Shown here: piece by piece, positions 1-8,206 of the stretch
Position numbering within the stretch: position 1 is the stretch's first letter
Layout: the number at the start of each line of letters is the position of its first letter
NCBI GenBank assembly: GCA_035384565.1
Contig: DAOOIT010000033.1
Location: 1-64,000, forward strand
Reading direction: 5' to 3'
Length of the DNA stretch: 64,000 nucleotides
DNA from: Planctomycetota bacterium
Lineage (GTDB): Bacteria; Planctomycetota; PUPC01; DSUN01
The notes under the pieces: model-generated
Databases searched by the model: none
The model's input: only the letters and a program-made list of their open reading frames with translations
Told to the model about the DNA's origin: nothing
Translations under genes and position numbers: made by a program

Positions 1-103
1 TGATACAGCATGGGTAGATGGGCGAGAATGGGCGATTCTCGCGGTTCCGGCCATATTCGCTCATCTGCGCGATGAGCAAGTATGGGAGCGGGAATGGCCG
101 GAA
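1..103. repeat. Dispersed palindromic repeat, copy A (CATACTTGCTCA family)
   Basis: Bases 1-103 align with 43440-43540 over their whole length. Both contain the core TGAGCAAGTATGG (here at 73-85), a degenerate left partner (51-63) and an inner hairpin (22-29 with 35-42). The inner stem differs between copies by paired changes on both arms. No gene can be seen in 1-327: the rest, 104-327, is unremarkable spacer downstream of the sulfatase. The similarity to the other copy fades after about position 130. Confidence 0.75.
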
Positions 104-327
104 AGCGTAAGGCGTTGAGGCATAGAGGGTTATGGTGAGATCCCGCCGTCGCTGCCGCCCGCGTCCCACGATGTCCGGCGGTTGCCACGCCAGGATCACC
201 AAGCCCTGATGAGCTAAGAATGTCAACTGTCGGCTGGCAATAGCGCTTCGGCAGGAATGAGGGGCGAACGGGCGCTTCCTCAGGGGCGGGAAGGCGGTTG
301 GTTGCGGAGGCGGGTTGCGCTCGCTCT

Positions 328-1935
328 CTACTTCTGTGCCTTGCCCGCCTTGCCGCCCTTCTCGGCGCCGGCGCGACGCACGGGCCACGGCTCGACACTG
401 GCGCGCTTGGCCCAGGCGTCGTAGAGGTCGGAGAGTTCCTTCACCTTGTCGGGGTTGGCGGCGGCGAGGTCGTGGAGTTCGGTGCGGTCGGCCTCCAGGT
501 CGTAGAGTTCCCAGCCGCCGGGGTGCTTAGAGACGAGTTTCCACTTGCCCTGGCGCACGGCGCGATTGCCCTCGTGCTCCCAGAAGAGGACGCGGGGCAC
601 GGAGGCCCCGCCCACATTCTCGAACGCGGGCAGCAGGCTCCTGCCCTCCAGGGGCTGAATCTCCTTGCCGTTGAAGGTCTTGGGATATTCGGCGCCGGCA
701 ACATCAAGGCAGGTGGGCATAAGGTCAATCGTGTGGCCCACCTGATGGGTCAACGTGCCGCCGTTCTTGATGACGGCGGGCCAGTGGACGACGAGGGGCG
801 AGGCGATGCCGCCCTCGTGGGTCCAGTGCTTGTAGAGGCGGAAGGGGGTGTTGCTGGCGTTGGCCCAGGGCAGGTGGTAGCTGAGGAAGGAGTCCACGCC
901 GCCGGGGGGGACGCCCGGCTTGCCGCGGTCAACGGCCTCGGCGCAGCCGCCGTTGTCGGTCAGGAACAGGATGAGGGTGTTGTCGAGCTTGCCCAGCTCG
1001 CGGAGCTTGGCCACCAGCTTGCCGATGTTCTGGTCCATGCGGTCCACCTGCGCAGCGTAGACGGCCATGCGCAGGTCCCACATCTCCTTGTCGGCCACGT
1101 CGTCCCAGGCGGGGGCCGCCTTGTCGCGGGGCGTCAGCGCCCACTTGGCGTCCAAGATCCCCATTTCGATCTGGCGGCGGTGGCGCTCCTCGCGGAGCTT
1201 GTCCCAGCCCTTCAGGTAGTGGCCTTTGTATCTCGCAATGTCGTCGGGCCAGGCGTGGAGGGGCCAGTGGGGGGCGGTGAAGGCGAGGTAGAGGAAGAAG
1301 GGCTTGTCGCCGCGGCCGAACCGTTCTACGTATTCGATGGCCTTGTTGCCGAAGGCGTCGGTGGCGTAGAAGCCCTTCTCGTCGGGGTCTGTCTGCTTGT
1401 CGTCCTCGGCGAAGAGGCGGCCCTGGTCAATCTTCCAGTAGTTGGAGCTGCCGCTGACGAGGCCGTAGTAGCGCTGGAAGCCGCGGTCCACGGGCCAGTG
1501 GGGGCGCTGCTCGCCGATGTGCCACTTGCCGACCATGAGCGTGGTGTAGCCTGCGGGCTTGAGGGCCTCGGCGATGGTCACGCAGCGGTCGTTGAGGAAG
1601 CCGCGGTAGCCGGGCACGCCGTAGTCGCCGACCATGTGGCCGACGCCGGCCTGGTGGGGGTAGAGGCCGGTGAGGAGCGTGGCCCGCGACGGGCAGCAGC
1701 GGGGGGTGTTGTAGAACTGGGTGAAGCGGAGGCCGCCCTTGGCCAGGGCATCGAGGTGGGGTGTGGCGATCTCGCTGCCGTAGCAGCCGATGTCGGAGAA
1801 GCCCATGTCGTCGGCGAGGATGATAATGATATTCGGCCGCCTCGCCGGCGCGGCACTGACCGGCACGTTCCTGAGGAGGTGGCAAGAAGCTGCGAGTGCG
1901 CCCAGGAACCCGCGCCGGCTCATTCCACGTGGCAT
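328..1935 (-). CDS. Tat-exported type I sulfatase (arylsulfatase family)
   Basis: 535 residues. A twin-arginine signal (RRGFLGALAA, residues 7-16) predicts export in folded form. The sulfatase core begins with PNIIIILADDMG (34-45), whose two Asp residues bind calcium in this family. The maturation signature C-X-P-S-R lies at residues 80-84 (CCPSR), so Cys80 would be converted to formylglycine; no maturase gene is in this window. Later motifs such as GKWHIG and TDNGG are also typical. Likely substrate is a sulfate ester on a glycan, but the exact sugar cannot be read from sequence. The start at 1935 has an AGGAGGAG ribosome site just upstream. The sugar permease gene ends 10 bases upstream, so it is probably the last gene of the ABC-importer operon and removes sulfate from the same glycan. 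Confidence 0.93.
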   Translation of the reverse strand: MPRGMSRRGFLGALAASCHLLRNVPVSAAPARRPNIIIILADDMGFSDIGCYGSEIATPHLDALAKGGLRFTQFYNTPRCCPSRATLLTGLYPHQAGVGHMVGDYGVPGYRGFLNDRCVTIAEALKPAGYTTLMVGKWHIGEQRPHWPVDRGFQRYYGLVSGSSNYWKIDQGRLFAEDDKQTDPDEKGFYATDAFGNKAIEYVERFGRGDKPFFLYLAFTAPHWPLHAWPDDIARYKGHYLKGWDKLREERHRRQIEMGILDAKWALTPRDKAAPAWDDVADKEMWDLRMAVYAAQVDRMDQNIGKLVAKLRELGKLDNTLILFLTDNGGCAEAVDRGKPGVPPGGVDSFLSYHLPWANASNTPFRLYKHWTHEGGIASPLVVHWPAVIKNGGTLTHQVGHTIDLMPTCLDVAGAEYPKTFNGKEIQPLEGRSLLPAFENVGGASVPRVLFWEHEGNRAVRQGKWKLVSKHPGGWELYDLEADRTELHDLAAANPDKVKELSDLYDAWAKRASVEPWPVRRAGAEKGGKAGKAQK

Positions 1936-1945
1936 GAGTCTCCTC

Positions 1946-2845
1946 CTATCCTTTCACGGCGCCAAGCTGGATGCCCTTGACGATGAACTTCTGGGAGACG
2001 ATGAAGAGGAGGATCAGGGGGATGATGTTCATGACGCTCGCGGCCATGATGAGGTTGGTCTGGCGGCCATACATGGTGTCGAAGTACAACATGCCGATGG
2101 GCAGGGTGCGCAGGTGCTCGCTCTTGATGAGAATCAGCGGCCAGAAGAACGAGCCGTAGTTGCCCAGGAACGTGAAGATGCCCAGGGTGATGAGGCCCGG
2201 GCGGGCCAGGGGCAGAATCACGTCCCAGAAGACCTGCCAGTGGCTCGCGCCGTCCATGGCCGCGGCCTCGTCGAGCGAGGGCGGAATGGTGAGCATGAAC
2301 TGGCGGAGCAGGAAGGTGCCGAAGGCGCTGAAGGCGGCCGGCACGATCAGCCCGGCGTACGAGTCGAGCAGGCCCAGCTTCACCATCAGCGCGTAATTCG
2401 GGATCATGGTCACCACGCCGGGGATCATCAGCGTGGCGAGGTAGAGGCGGAACACGTGGTCGCGGCCCCGCCACCTGAGGCGCGCGAAGGCATAGGCCGC
2501 CATCGAGCTGGTGAGGCACTGGAGAAACGTGACCCACGCGGCCACGAACAGGCTGTTGAAGTAATAGCGGCCGAACGGAATCTGCTCGAAGACCTTGGGG
2601 TAGTTGCTGGGGAGCCACTTGGTGGGGAAGGGGTTGAGCTGCTCGACCTCGGCGAGCGGCTTGAAGCTGGCGAGGACCATCCAGAGGAAGGGCACGAGCA
2701 TGGTGGCGGCGATGAGGCCGAGCATCGCGTGGCTCGCGCCGAAGCGGCCGCGGCGAAACCACCAGCGGCGCCAGGCGGAGGGAGCCGAGAGTTCCGCGTG
2801 CACGCAGGCACGCCCTACCTTACCCATGCGTCCGTTCTCTCCCAT
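1946..2845 (-). CDS. Carbohydrate ABC transporter permease (MalG/UgpE type)
   Basis: Up to 299 residues with about six membrane segments. The permease coupling loop (EAA motif) is visible as EAAAMDGASHWQVFWDVILP at roughly residue 195, where the imported ATPase docks. Together with the next upstream permease and the binding protein it forms a CUT1-type sugar or oligosaccharide importer; no dedicated ATPase gene is present, so a shared one elsewhere must serve it. The start is uncertain: the first about 30 codons overlap a dispersed GTAGGGCGTGC-type repeat (2796-2819), have no good ribosome site and are not conserved-looking, so translation may begin further in, before the first membrane segment near residue 37. 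Confidence 0.88.
   Translation of the reverse strand: MGENGRMGKVGRACVHAELSAPSAWRRWWFRRGRFGASHAMLGLIAATMLVPFLWMVLASFKPLAEVEQLNPFPTKWLPSNYPKVFEQIPFGRYYFNSLFVAAWVTFLQCLTSSMAAYAFARLRWRGRDHVFRLYLATLMIPGVVTMIPNYALMVKLGLLDSYAGLIVPAAFSAFGTFLLRQFMLTIPPSLDEAAAMDGASHWQVFWDVILPLARPGLITLGIFTFLGNYGSFFWPLILIKSEHLRTLPIGMLYFDTMYGRQTNLIMAASVMNIIPLILLFIVSQKFIVKGIQLGAVKG
2796..2819. repeat. Half of a GTAGGGCGTGC-type palindromic repeat
   Basis: GCGTGCACGCAGGCACGCCCTACC resembles both arms of the palindrome at 18059-18121. It lies over the 5-prime end of the permease reading frame, which suggests that the first codons predicted for that gene derive from an inserted repeat. Confidence 0.5.
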
Positions 2846-2871
2846 TCGCGCCGATTCGCGCGATTCGCGGT

Positions 2872-3987
2872 CTAATAGCTCAGTTCCTTGGCCCCGAATT
2901 TCCAGTTGACGAGTGTGACGGTGAAGATGATGGTGAAGAGCACCCAGGAGATGGCCGAGGCGTAGCCCATCTGGAACTCCTCGAACGCCTTGGTGTAGAT
3001 GTGATAGACGAGCGTGGTGGTGGTGCCGGCCGGGCCGCCGTAGGTCATCACGCGGGCCTGCTCGAAGCCGCCCTGGAGCCCGCCGATGAAGCTCATGACG
3101 ACGATGAAAAACGTGGTCGGCGCGAGCTGGGGCCAGGTGACGTTCCAGAAGGTGGCCCAGCGCCCCGCGCCGTCAATCTGCGCGGCCTCATAGAGCTCCT
3201 GAGGCACGTTGGACAGGGCGGCGAGGTAGAGGAGCATGTTGTTGCCGCCGATGGCGATCCAGACGCCCATGAGGATGATCGCGTCGCGCGCGCCCAGGCC
3301 CCACTGCTCGCGGCGGAGGCCCACCGTTTCGACCTCGAGACCTCTGGCCCACGGCCAGACGACGAGGAACAGCACGAAGGCGCACGCGGCGCCCGCGAGA
3401 GCGGCCCGGGCCGGCACCCGCACGAACGCGCGAAGCAATCTGCCCGCGCCCAGCAGCCCGAGCCCCACGGCGACCACCACGGCGAGGCCGAAGATGTTCT
3501 TGGTCGAGAGCAGCCACACGGGGGCCTGGACGTTCCGGAGGCCCACCGCGCCGAGGACGGCGTTGATCGCGGCGTTGATGGGGCCGAAGTCGGGGTTGTA
3601 CAGCGCCTTCCACAGGATCATCAGCGCCACGCCGCTGGTGAAGGTGGGCAGGTAGAAGAGCGTGCGGTAGACCACGATGCCGCGCAGGTTCTGGCTGAGC
3701 AGCAAGGCGAGGAGCAGCGACCCCGCGATGGCGAACGGCAGCCCCATCATCAGGTACACAGTGTTGAGGAAATAGAGCCAGAACTGCTGGTCGCCGAAGA
3801 GCTCGGCGAAGTTCCGCAGGCCGATCCAGCCGAAGGGCACGGTGCGCTGGAGGTCCCAGTTGGTGAACGCGATGGCGAGCGAGAAGAGCACCGGCCCGGC
3901 GGTGAAGACGAGGAAGCCGAGGAGATTGGGCATGAGGAAGCCCATCGCCGGCCAGAAGTCGCGCTGGTGTCCGCTCGTGGCTTTCAC
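2872..3987 (-). CDS. Carbohydrate ABC transporter permease (MalF/UgpA type) with an internal insertion
   Basis: 371 residues, longer than the usual 290-310 for this family. The N-terminal transmembrane region and the C-terminal EAA loop (YEAAQIDGAGRWATFWNVTWP, near residue 270) are standard. Between them, around residues 165-245, lies an extra stretch with two hydrophobic segments and a basic linker (LLRAFVRVPARAAL) followed by an Arg-rich loop; this is what lengthens the protein. It pairs with the downstream permease (26-base spacing) and the binding protein upstream (67 bases, containing a hairpin). Role: sugar import across the inner membrane. The insertion may be lineage specific and is not explained by the known fold. 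Confidence 0.88.
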   Translation of the reverse strand: MKATSGHQRDFWPAMGFLMPNLLGFLVFTAGPVLFSLAIAFTNWDLQRTVPFGWIGLRNFAELFGDQQFWLYFLNTVYLMMGLPFAIAGSLLLALLLSQNLRGIVVYRTLFYLPTFTSGVALMILWKALYNPDFGPINAAINAVLGAVGLRNVQAPVWLLSTKNIFGLAVVVAVGLGLLGAGRLLRAFVRVPARAALAGAACAFVLFLVVWPWARGLEVETVGLRREQWGLGARDAIILMGVWIAIGGNNMLLYLAALSNVPQELYEAAQIDGAGRWATFWNVTWPQLAPTTFFIVVMSFIGGLQGGFEQARVMTYGGPAGTTTTLVYHIYTKAFEEFQMGYASAISWVLFTIIFTVTLVNWKFGAKELSY

Positions 3988-4011
3988 GTGCCTCCGTTCC
4001 CCTGCCGCAAT

Positions 4012-4036
4012 CTCGCGCAGGTTGGCAACCTGCGAG
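4012..4036. repeat. REP-like hairpin between binding-protein and permease genes
   Basis: CAGGTT (4018-4023) pairs with AACCTG (4027-4032) around a GGC loop, and CTCG (4012-4015) with CGAG (4033-4036). It sits in the 67-base gap between the solute-binding protein gene and the first permease gene. In malE-malF of enteric bacteria a palindrome in the same place stabilises the upstream message; a similar role here is inference. A related GGTT-GGN-AACC hairpin is at 55891-55919. Confidence 0.6.
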
Positions 4037-4054
4037 AGGTCTTCTCGTGGCCGG

Positions 4055-5395
4055 TCACTTGCGCGTCAGCGCCTCGTAGCGCTCGCGCAACTCAGGGTCG
4101 CGCCGAACGGTCTTCTCGATCTCCTCGTTGATCTGGCGTGCCGCGGTGCGCAGGGCGTCGGCGGCGGGTTTGGTGCCGTTCTTCACCAGGTCGAGCTGCT
4201 TGGCGATGATGCGGCCGGCGGCGTTGCCGTTGACGAACGGGCTCACCTCGTCGGGGAGGCCGTACTGCATGATGTCGCGCCACACCGCATTGAAGTCCTC
4301 ATTCGGGAACTGGGGGTCGTGGAGATAGAGGTCGGTGTAGCAGTAGCGGATGACGGGTGCGAGGGCGTCGGCCTGGCGGTTGATCAGCTCGTTGTATTCC
4401 TTGCCGGCCAGGTACTTGAGGAAGGCGACGGCCTCGGCGCGGCGGGGACTGTTGCGGTTCACGAGGGTCGAGCGGCCATAGCCGCGGAAGACGCGTTGGG
4501 GCCCGTGGGGGCACTCGACGGCGCCCAGGCGCAGCCCCTCGTAGTTGCGCAGGGTGCACAGCCACCAGCGTCCGCCGAGGGCCATGGCGGCCTTGCCGCC
4601 GCCGAACCAGGTGATGGTGCCCGAGCCCCAGCCGCCCGCGGTGGCGATGGCCGCCTCCTCGACGGGGTTCGGCGCGACGTGATGCTTGTAGACGAGGTCC
4701 TGCATGAGCTGGACGGCCGCGATGTTCTCGGGGCTGTCGAGGGTGCAGCGGGTGCCGTCGGGGGTGTAGACGCGCCCGCCCCACTGGAGGCAGAAGTGGC
4801 GCCAGTTCCACCAGTCCATCATGAACCCGAAGTGCTCGATGCGGCCGCTCGCGCCCCGGACCGTGAGCTTCTGCGCCAGGGGGATGAAGTCGTCCCACGT
4901 CCACGGCCCCTTGGGATAGGGGATGCCGTGGCGGTCGAAGAGGTCCTTGTTGATCCAGAGGGCGTTCACCGAGGCATTGGTGGGGAAGCCGTAGGTGCGT
5001 CCCTCGTAGAGGCAGTTGGGGTGGGCGGCGGCCCAGCAATCCCTCTCGACGCTGATGCCGGCCGCCGCCAGTTCGTCCGTCACGTCCATCGCGATGCCGC
5101 TCTTGACGTAGGCGGAGAGCTGGAAGCCGTCGTAGCAGTCGAAGAGGTCGGGTCCCACGCCGCCGATGCACTGCACGATGACCTTCTGCATGCCGACGTT
5201 GGAGGGGTCGAGGCGGAGGGCGTACTGGGGATGAAGCTGGTTGAAGACGGCGATCTGCTCGCGGCGCGCGGGGTTGTCGTCGCTGATCCACACGAGCGGC
5301 GTCTTGCCCTCCTCGGCCAGGCGCGGCTGGAGCAGCCACGCCACGCCCGAGAGCAGGGCGAGAACCGCAAAGGCGCCGGCGAAGACGTATTTCAT
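4055..5395 (-). CDS. Extracellular sugar-binding protein of an ABC importer
   Basis: 446 residues. An N-terminal hydrophobic segment (FAGAFAVLALLSGVAWLL) serves as signal peptide or membrane anchor; there is no lipobox Cys. The mature region has the family-1 extracellular solute-binding pattern: ANGVNALWINKDLF-like hinge text (NASVNALWINKDLFDRHG, near residue 150), WTWDDFIPLAQKL, and a Gly/Trp-rich GGGKAAMALGGRWWL patch. It captures a sugar or oligosaccharide in the periplasm and hands it to the two permeases downstream. It is the first gene of the operon, preceded by a strong promoter (5434-5462). The substrate cannot be read from the sequence; neighbouring sulfatase suggests a product of sulfated-glycan breakdown. 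Confidence 0.9.
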   Translation of the reverse strand: MKYVFAGAFAVLALLSGVAWLLQPRLAEEGKTPLVWISDDNPARREQIAVFNQLHPQYALRLDPSNVGMQKVIVQCIGGVGPDLFDCYDGFQLSAYVKSGIAMDVTDELAAAGISVERDCWAAAHPNCLYEGRTYGFPTNASVNALWINKDLFDRHGIPYPKGPWTWDDFIPLAQKLTVRGASGRIEHFGFMMDWWNWRHFCLQWGGRVYTPDGTRCTLDSPENIAAVQLMQDLVYKHHVAPNPVEEAAIATAGGWGSGTITWFGGGKAAMALGGRWWLCTLRNYEGLRLGAVECPHGPQRVFRGYGRSTLVNRNSPRRAEAVAFLKYLAGKEYNELINRQADALAPVIRYCYTDLYLHDPQFPNEDFNAVWRDIMQYGLPDEVSPFVNGNAAGRIIAKQLDLVKNGTKPAADALRTAARQINEEIEKTVRRDPELRERYEALTRK

Positions 5396-5433
5396 CAGGA
5401 CCGCCTGACTGCAATGCCCCGGCTCCCGCGGGC

Positions 5434-5462
5434 ATTCTAGCCCGGCGGCGTCGGCGGGTCAA
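5434..5462 (-). promoter_or_regulatory. Promoter of the sugar ABC importer-sulfatase operon
   Basis: Read on the minus strand: TTGACC (5457-5462), 17-base spacer, TAGAAT (5434-5439). Transcription would begin about 30 bases upstream of the binding-protein start at 5395. The hexamers match the local consensus seen at several other genes in this window. Confidence 0.75.
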
Positions 5463-5559
5463 GGAAGCCTTGCGACGCAGCGGCGCGGCCATCGTGCTCA
5501 GGGCGGCTCCGAGCGCGGCGCACAGGCTGCGCACGGAGCCGGGCGGGAGCGGACACGAC

Positions 5560-5662
5560 GTGAACGGACCCTATGGACGTGGTAGACAAGGCTCCGGTCC
5601 CTCCTCGGTCCGTCCCGTCCATCGCGGCCATCCCGTCCGTAGAGTCCACCACGCCTGCGAGC
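5560..5662. repeat. GATGGACAG-type inverted repeat element
   Basis: The arm GGACCCTATGGACGTGGTAGAC (about 5567-5588) pairs imperfectly with the reverse complement of the arm at about 5632-5655 (16 of 22 positions). Both are made of 9-base units containing ATGGAC or its variants. The gap 5396-5704 holds only the promoter at 5434-5462 and this element. Similar elements are at 13800-13900 and around 42578-43050. Confidence 0.6.
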
Positions 5663-5704
5663 CCCCTCCCGCGGCGGGGCTGCCTGGGAGGCGTGGGGCG
5701 CTCT

Positions 5705-7642
5705 CTACCTGAGCAGCACGAGCATCAGCCCGACCAGCCCCAGGCAGATAGCCAGGGTGACGAGGAAGCCGACCCACGACTGGGTGGAGGGCTTGACGAG
5801 GAAGAGCCCGCCGGCTGTGCACAGACGCTTCTCGGGCGGCACGGCCTGGTCGAGGGGCAGCTCCAGGTTCGCCTCCTGGCCGATGGGGGTGTAGATCCTC
5901 TTCAGGAAGGCGTCCACGGCCTCGGCCTTGGGCCGCCGCGTGAGCAGACTGCCCACGACGCCGCCCACGAAGCCCGTGAGCAGCGGCAAAGCCGTGACCA
6001 CAAACCGGCTGCACACCAGAACGTCCCGGCCCCCGCTGTCCTTCGCCCAGTCGAGGAGGCCCTGGGCCGTGAGACGCTGGAAGAGCGCGCCGTCGGCGGT
6101 CCAGGAGCGTGCCCCGTCGGCCACGGTGAGCAGGCCGGCCTGCACGAGGCCCTCCTGGCTCCATCCGAGGAGGTGGCGGGTGAAGAGGAACGAGGCGGCG
6201 GCCAGGAGGATGCAGCCGAAGACGCCGCCGGCGTTCATGCGCCGCCACAGGATGCCCATGGCCGAGGCGATGCCGATGAAGGACATGATGTTGACGTAGT
6301 CGAGGATGGCGCCGACCACGCTGTGGCGCAGGTAGATGGCCATGCCCGTGGCGGCCGCGATGATGGCCAGGCCTGCGAGCTTGGTGACCTGCACGCACTG
6401 GTCGTCGCCCGCGTGGGGGCGGATGTAGCGCCGGTAGATGCTCTGGGAGAACAGCCCGGCCACCGTCACCTGGATGGCCGAGCCGGTGGACATTCCCGCG
6501 GCCATCACGCAGGCGAGCATCAGCCCCTGGAGCACGGGGCTGAGGAGCGCCCGCACCGAGTCGCCGAAGGCCGCGTCGGGCTGCACGCGCTCGCCCGTGC
6601 GGAAGAGGAACACGAGCCAGCAGAGCGCCAGGATGCACCAGCCCATGGTGCAGATGCGCTTGAGCACGTTGCCGTAGGTGAAGCCCATGCGGCCCTCCCA
6701 CTCGGTCTTGCCCGCGCCGCACACGGTCATCAGGTGGGGCTGGGCCAGCATCGAGATGGGCGAGTTGATGCACAGCAGCAGCACCGTGGCCAGCGAGAAG
6801 GTCTTGAGGTCGAAGAGGCTCAGATAGTCCAGTTGCGCCGTGCTGCGCTCGGAGAGGGCTTTCACCGCGCCCGACCAGCCGCCCACCTGGGGGAGCGCGA
6901 GCGCGGCCGGGATGGCGAGGAACGAGAGCGCGATGATCATCAGCCCCTGCACGAAGTCCGTGCGAATCGCGGCGATGATGCCGCCCCAGTAGCTGTAGAC
7001 GATGAAGACGGCGGTGGTGGTGAGGAGGATGCCGTAGAACCACATGTCGGCCTCGCGCTTCGGCACGCCGCGGGCGGCCCACGCGGGCGCCTTTTCGGCG
7101 GCGGCCCCCGCGGGTGCGGCCGCCGGGGCGGCCGCGGCCGGTGCGCCGGGCGTCGGCTTGGCCTCAGTCACTTCGGCCTTGCCCATCATCCCCTGCACCG
7201 TGCGCGCGGTGGCCAGCAGCATGCTGGCCGTGGCCACGGTCATGCCCACGGTGGCCATGACGACGTAGAGGATCGTGGCCGCCTTGCCGAACCGCTCCTC
7301 GAAGTAGTCGGCGAGCGTCAGGCAGCGCATGCGGCGGATGATCGGCGCGATGAGCCAGTAGAAGGGGGTGCCGAACATCCACATCCACGACACCCAGATG
7401 CCCGAGGCGCCCGACTTCACGGTGGCGCTCATCACGCCGGTCACGTCGCCGGGGTGGGTGCCGGCGCCGAAGGCGTGCATGATCATCATGGGCACGCCGA
7501 ACTGGCGTTTGCCCATGAGGAAGCCCTCGCGCCCCTTCGCCTCGCGCTTGCTCCACCAGCCGAGGGCCAGCATGCCGGCGAAGTAGAGGACGAGCACGAG
7601 CCAGATGACGTAATGAAGGCCGAGGATTTCGTTCATTGCCAA
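5705..7642 (-). CDS. Sodium/solute symporter family (SSS) transporter
   Basis: 645 residues with about 13-14 membrane segments. The N-terminal region (WWSKREAKGREGFLMGKRQFG) and the conserved GAGTHPGDVTGVMS stretch place it in the SSS family that includes SglT, PutP and their planctomycete relatives. It would import a sugar, sialic acid or similar solute with sodium. A low-complexity Ala/Pro-rich segment (about residues 160-190) forms an unusual cytoplasmic or periplasmic loop before the WWYG-like helix; this is probably a non-conserved linker. It stands alone between repeat elements, with DUF6807 and four-helix genes upstream on the same strand. Substrate unknown. Confidence 0.88.
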   Translation of the reverse strand: MAMNEILGLHYVIWLVLVLYFAGMLALGWWSKREAKGREGFLMGKRQFGVPMMIMHAFGAGTHPGDVTGVMSATVKSGASGIWVSWMWMFGTPFYWLIAPIIRRMRCLTLADYFEERFGKAATILYVVMATVGMTVATASMLLATARTVQGMMGKAEVTEAKPTPGAPAAAAPAAAPAGAAAEKAPAWAARGVPKREADMWFYGILLTTTAVFIVYSYWGGIIAAIRTDFVQGLMIIALSFLAIPAALALPQVGGWSGAVKALSERSTAQLDYLSLFDLKTFSLATVLLLCINSPISMLAQPHLMTVCGAGKTEWEGRMGFTYGNVLKRICTMGWCILALCWLVFLFRTGERVQPDAAFGDSVRALLSPVLQGLMLACVMAAGMSTGSAIQVTVAGLFSQSIYRRYIRPHAGDDQCVQVTKLAGLAIIAAATGMAIYLRHSVVGAILDYVNIMSFIGIASAMGILWRRMNAGGVFGCILLAAASFLFTRHLLGWSQEGLVQAGLLTVADGARSWTADGALFQRLTAQGLLDWAKDSGGRDVLVCSRFVVTALPLLTGFVGGVVGSLLTRRPKAEAVDAFLKRIYTPIGQEANLELPLDQAVPPEKRLCTAGGLFLVKPSTQSWVGFLVTLAICLGLVGLMLVLLR

Positions 7643-7659
7643 GTCCTAACCATCGCCCG

Positions 7660-7694
7660 AAGCCACAAGCCACAAGCTACAAGCGGCAAGCTCC
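7660..7694. repeat. Heptad repeat array, left end of the four-helix-bundle element
   Basis: Five 7-base units read AAGCCAC, AAGCCAC, AAGCTAC, AAGCGGC, AAGCTCC. Reversed and complemented they become G(T/C)(A/G)GCTT units, matching the array at 8166-8206 on the other side of the four-helix gene. The two arrays therefore lie in inverted orientation. Confidence 0.8.
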
Positions 7695-7750
7695 GAACAG
7701 AGAGACCGAGGGTGCGAAAGGGCTCGCTGGATGCGAGCCGACACCCCCGT

Positions 7751-8134
7751 TCACCTTCGGCTGCCATCTCTCTCGAGGTCACCCGTGATCCTCGCAATGA
7801 GGCCAGTGAGGACTCTGGCCGCCTCCTCCTTTGCAGCAGCAAGCTCGGCGGCCTTGTCTGTCGGAAGGTAGCCGAGACGATGAGCGAAGTCGAGCAAGTA
7901 CCCTGCCTCCTCGATGGATGCTTCGGCACGGTTCAGGAACAGCAGGTAGTCCCGTTGCGTGCGCCTCCCACTCCCCTCGACGATATTCGTCGGGGCCGAG
8001 AGGGCCGCACGCCGAACCTGCGAGGTCAGCCCGTACTGCTCATCGCGCGGAAATGTGCGCGTGGCCGCGTACACGGCGATCGCAAAGGCATCGGACTTCT
8101 GCCACGCCTTGTTCCTGCGGTAATCCTTGCCCAC
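7751..8134 (-). CDS. Four-helix-bundle protein (S23/Avd-like)
   Basis: 127 residues. The pattern KSDAFAIAVYAATRTFP, YGLTSQVRRAALSAPTNIVEG, and a Glu/Ala-rich helix (LNRAEASIEEAGYLLDFAHRLGYL) is the four-helix-bundle family first found in 23S rRNA intervening sequences and related to the accessory protein (Avd) of diversity-generating retroelements. The family forms pentameric basic rings thought to bind nucleic acid. Start GTG at 8134 with AGAGGA upstream. No reverse transcriptase or rRNA is nearby. The gene sits between two inverted arrays of 7-base repeats (7660-7694 and 8166-8206), which argues that gene plus arrays move as one unit. Exact function unknown. Confidence 0.85.
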   Translation of the reverse strand: MGKDYRRNKAWQKSDAFAIAVYAATRTFPRDEQYGLTSQVRRAALSAPTNIVEGSGRRTQRDYLLFLNRAEASIEEAGYLLDFAHRLGYLPTDKAAELAAAKEEAARVLTGLIARITGDLERDGSRR

Positions 8135-8165
8135 GATCTGTCCTCTTGAGCGGCGGACCCATCTC

Positions 8166-8206
8166 CAGCTTGCAGCTTGCAGCTTGCAGCTTGTAGCTTG
8201 CAGCTA
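8166..8206. repeat. Heptad repeat array, right end of the four-helix-bundle element
   Basis: Four CAGCTTG units (8166-8193), one TAGCTTG (8194-8200) and a partial CAGCTA (8201-8206). The array runs right up to and includes the stop codon of the DUF6807 gene (8204-8206), so the insertion point may be at the very end of that gene. Confidence 0.85.

Noticed and set aside
298..1980. Long plus-strand open frame opposite the sulfatase gene, and similar long frames opposite many other genes (for example 3842-5440, 5573-8149, 20951-23485).
   Set aside because: They mirror real genes on the other strand, have Ala/Gly/Arg/Val-rich composition and no domains; typical of high-GC DNA.
8166..8206. Short tandem heptads considered as a CRISPR array.
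   Set aside because: Units are 7 bases with no spacers and there are no cas genes; they are tandem repeats at the end of an element.
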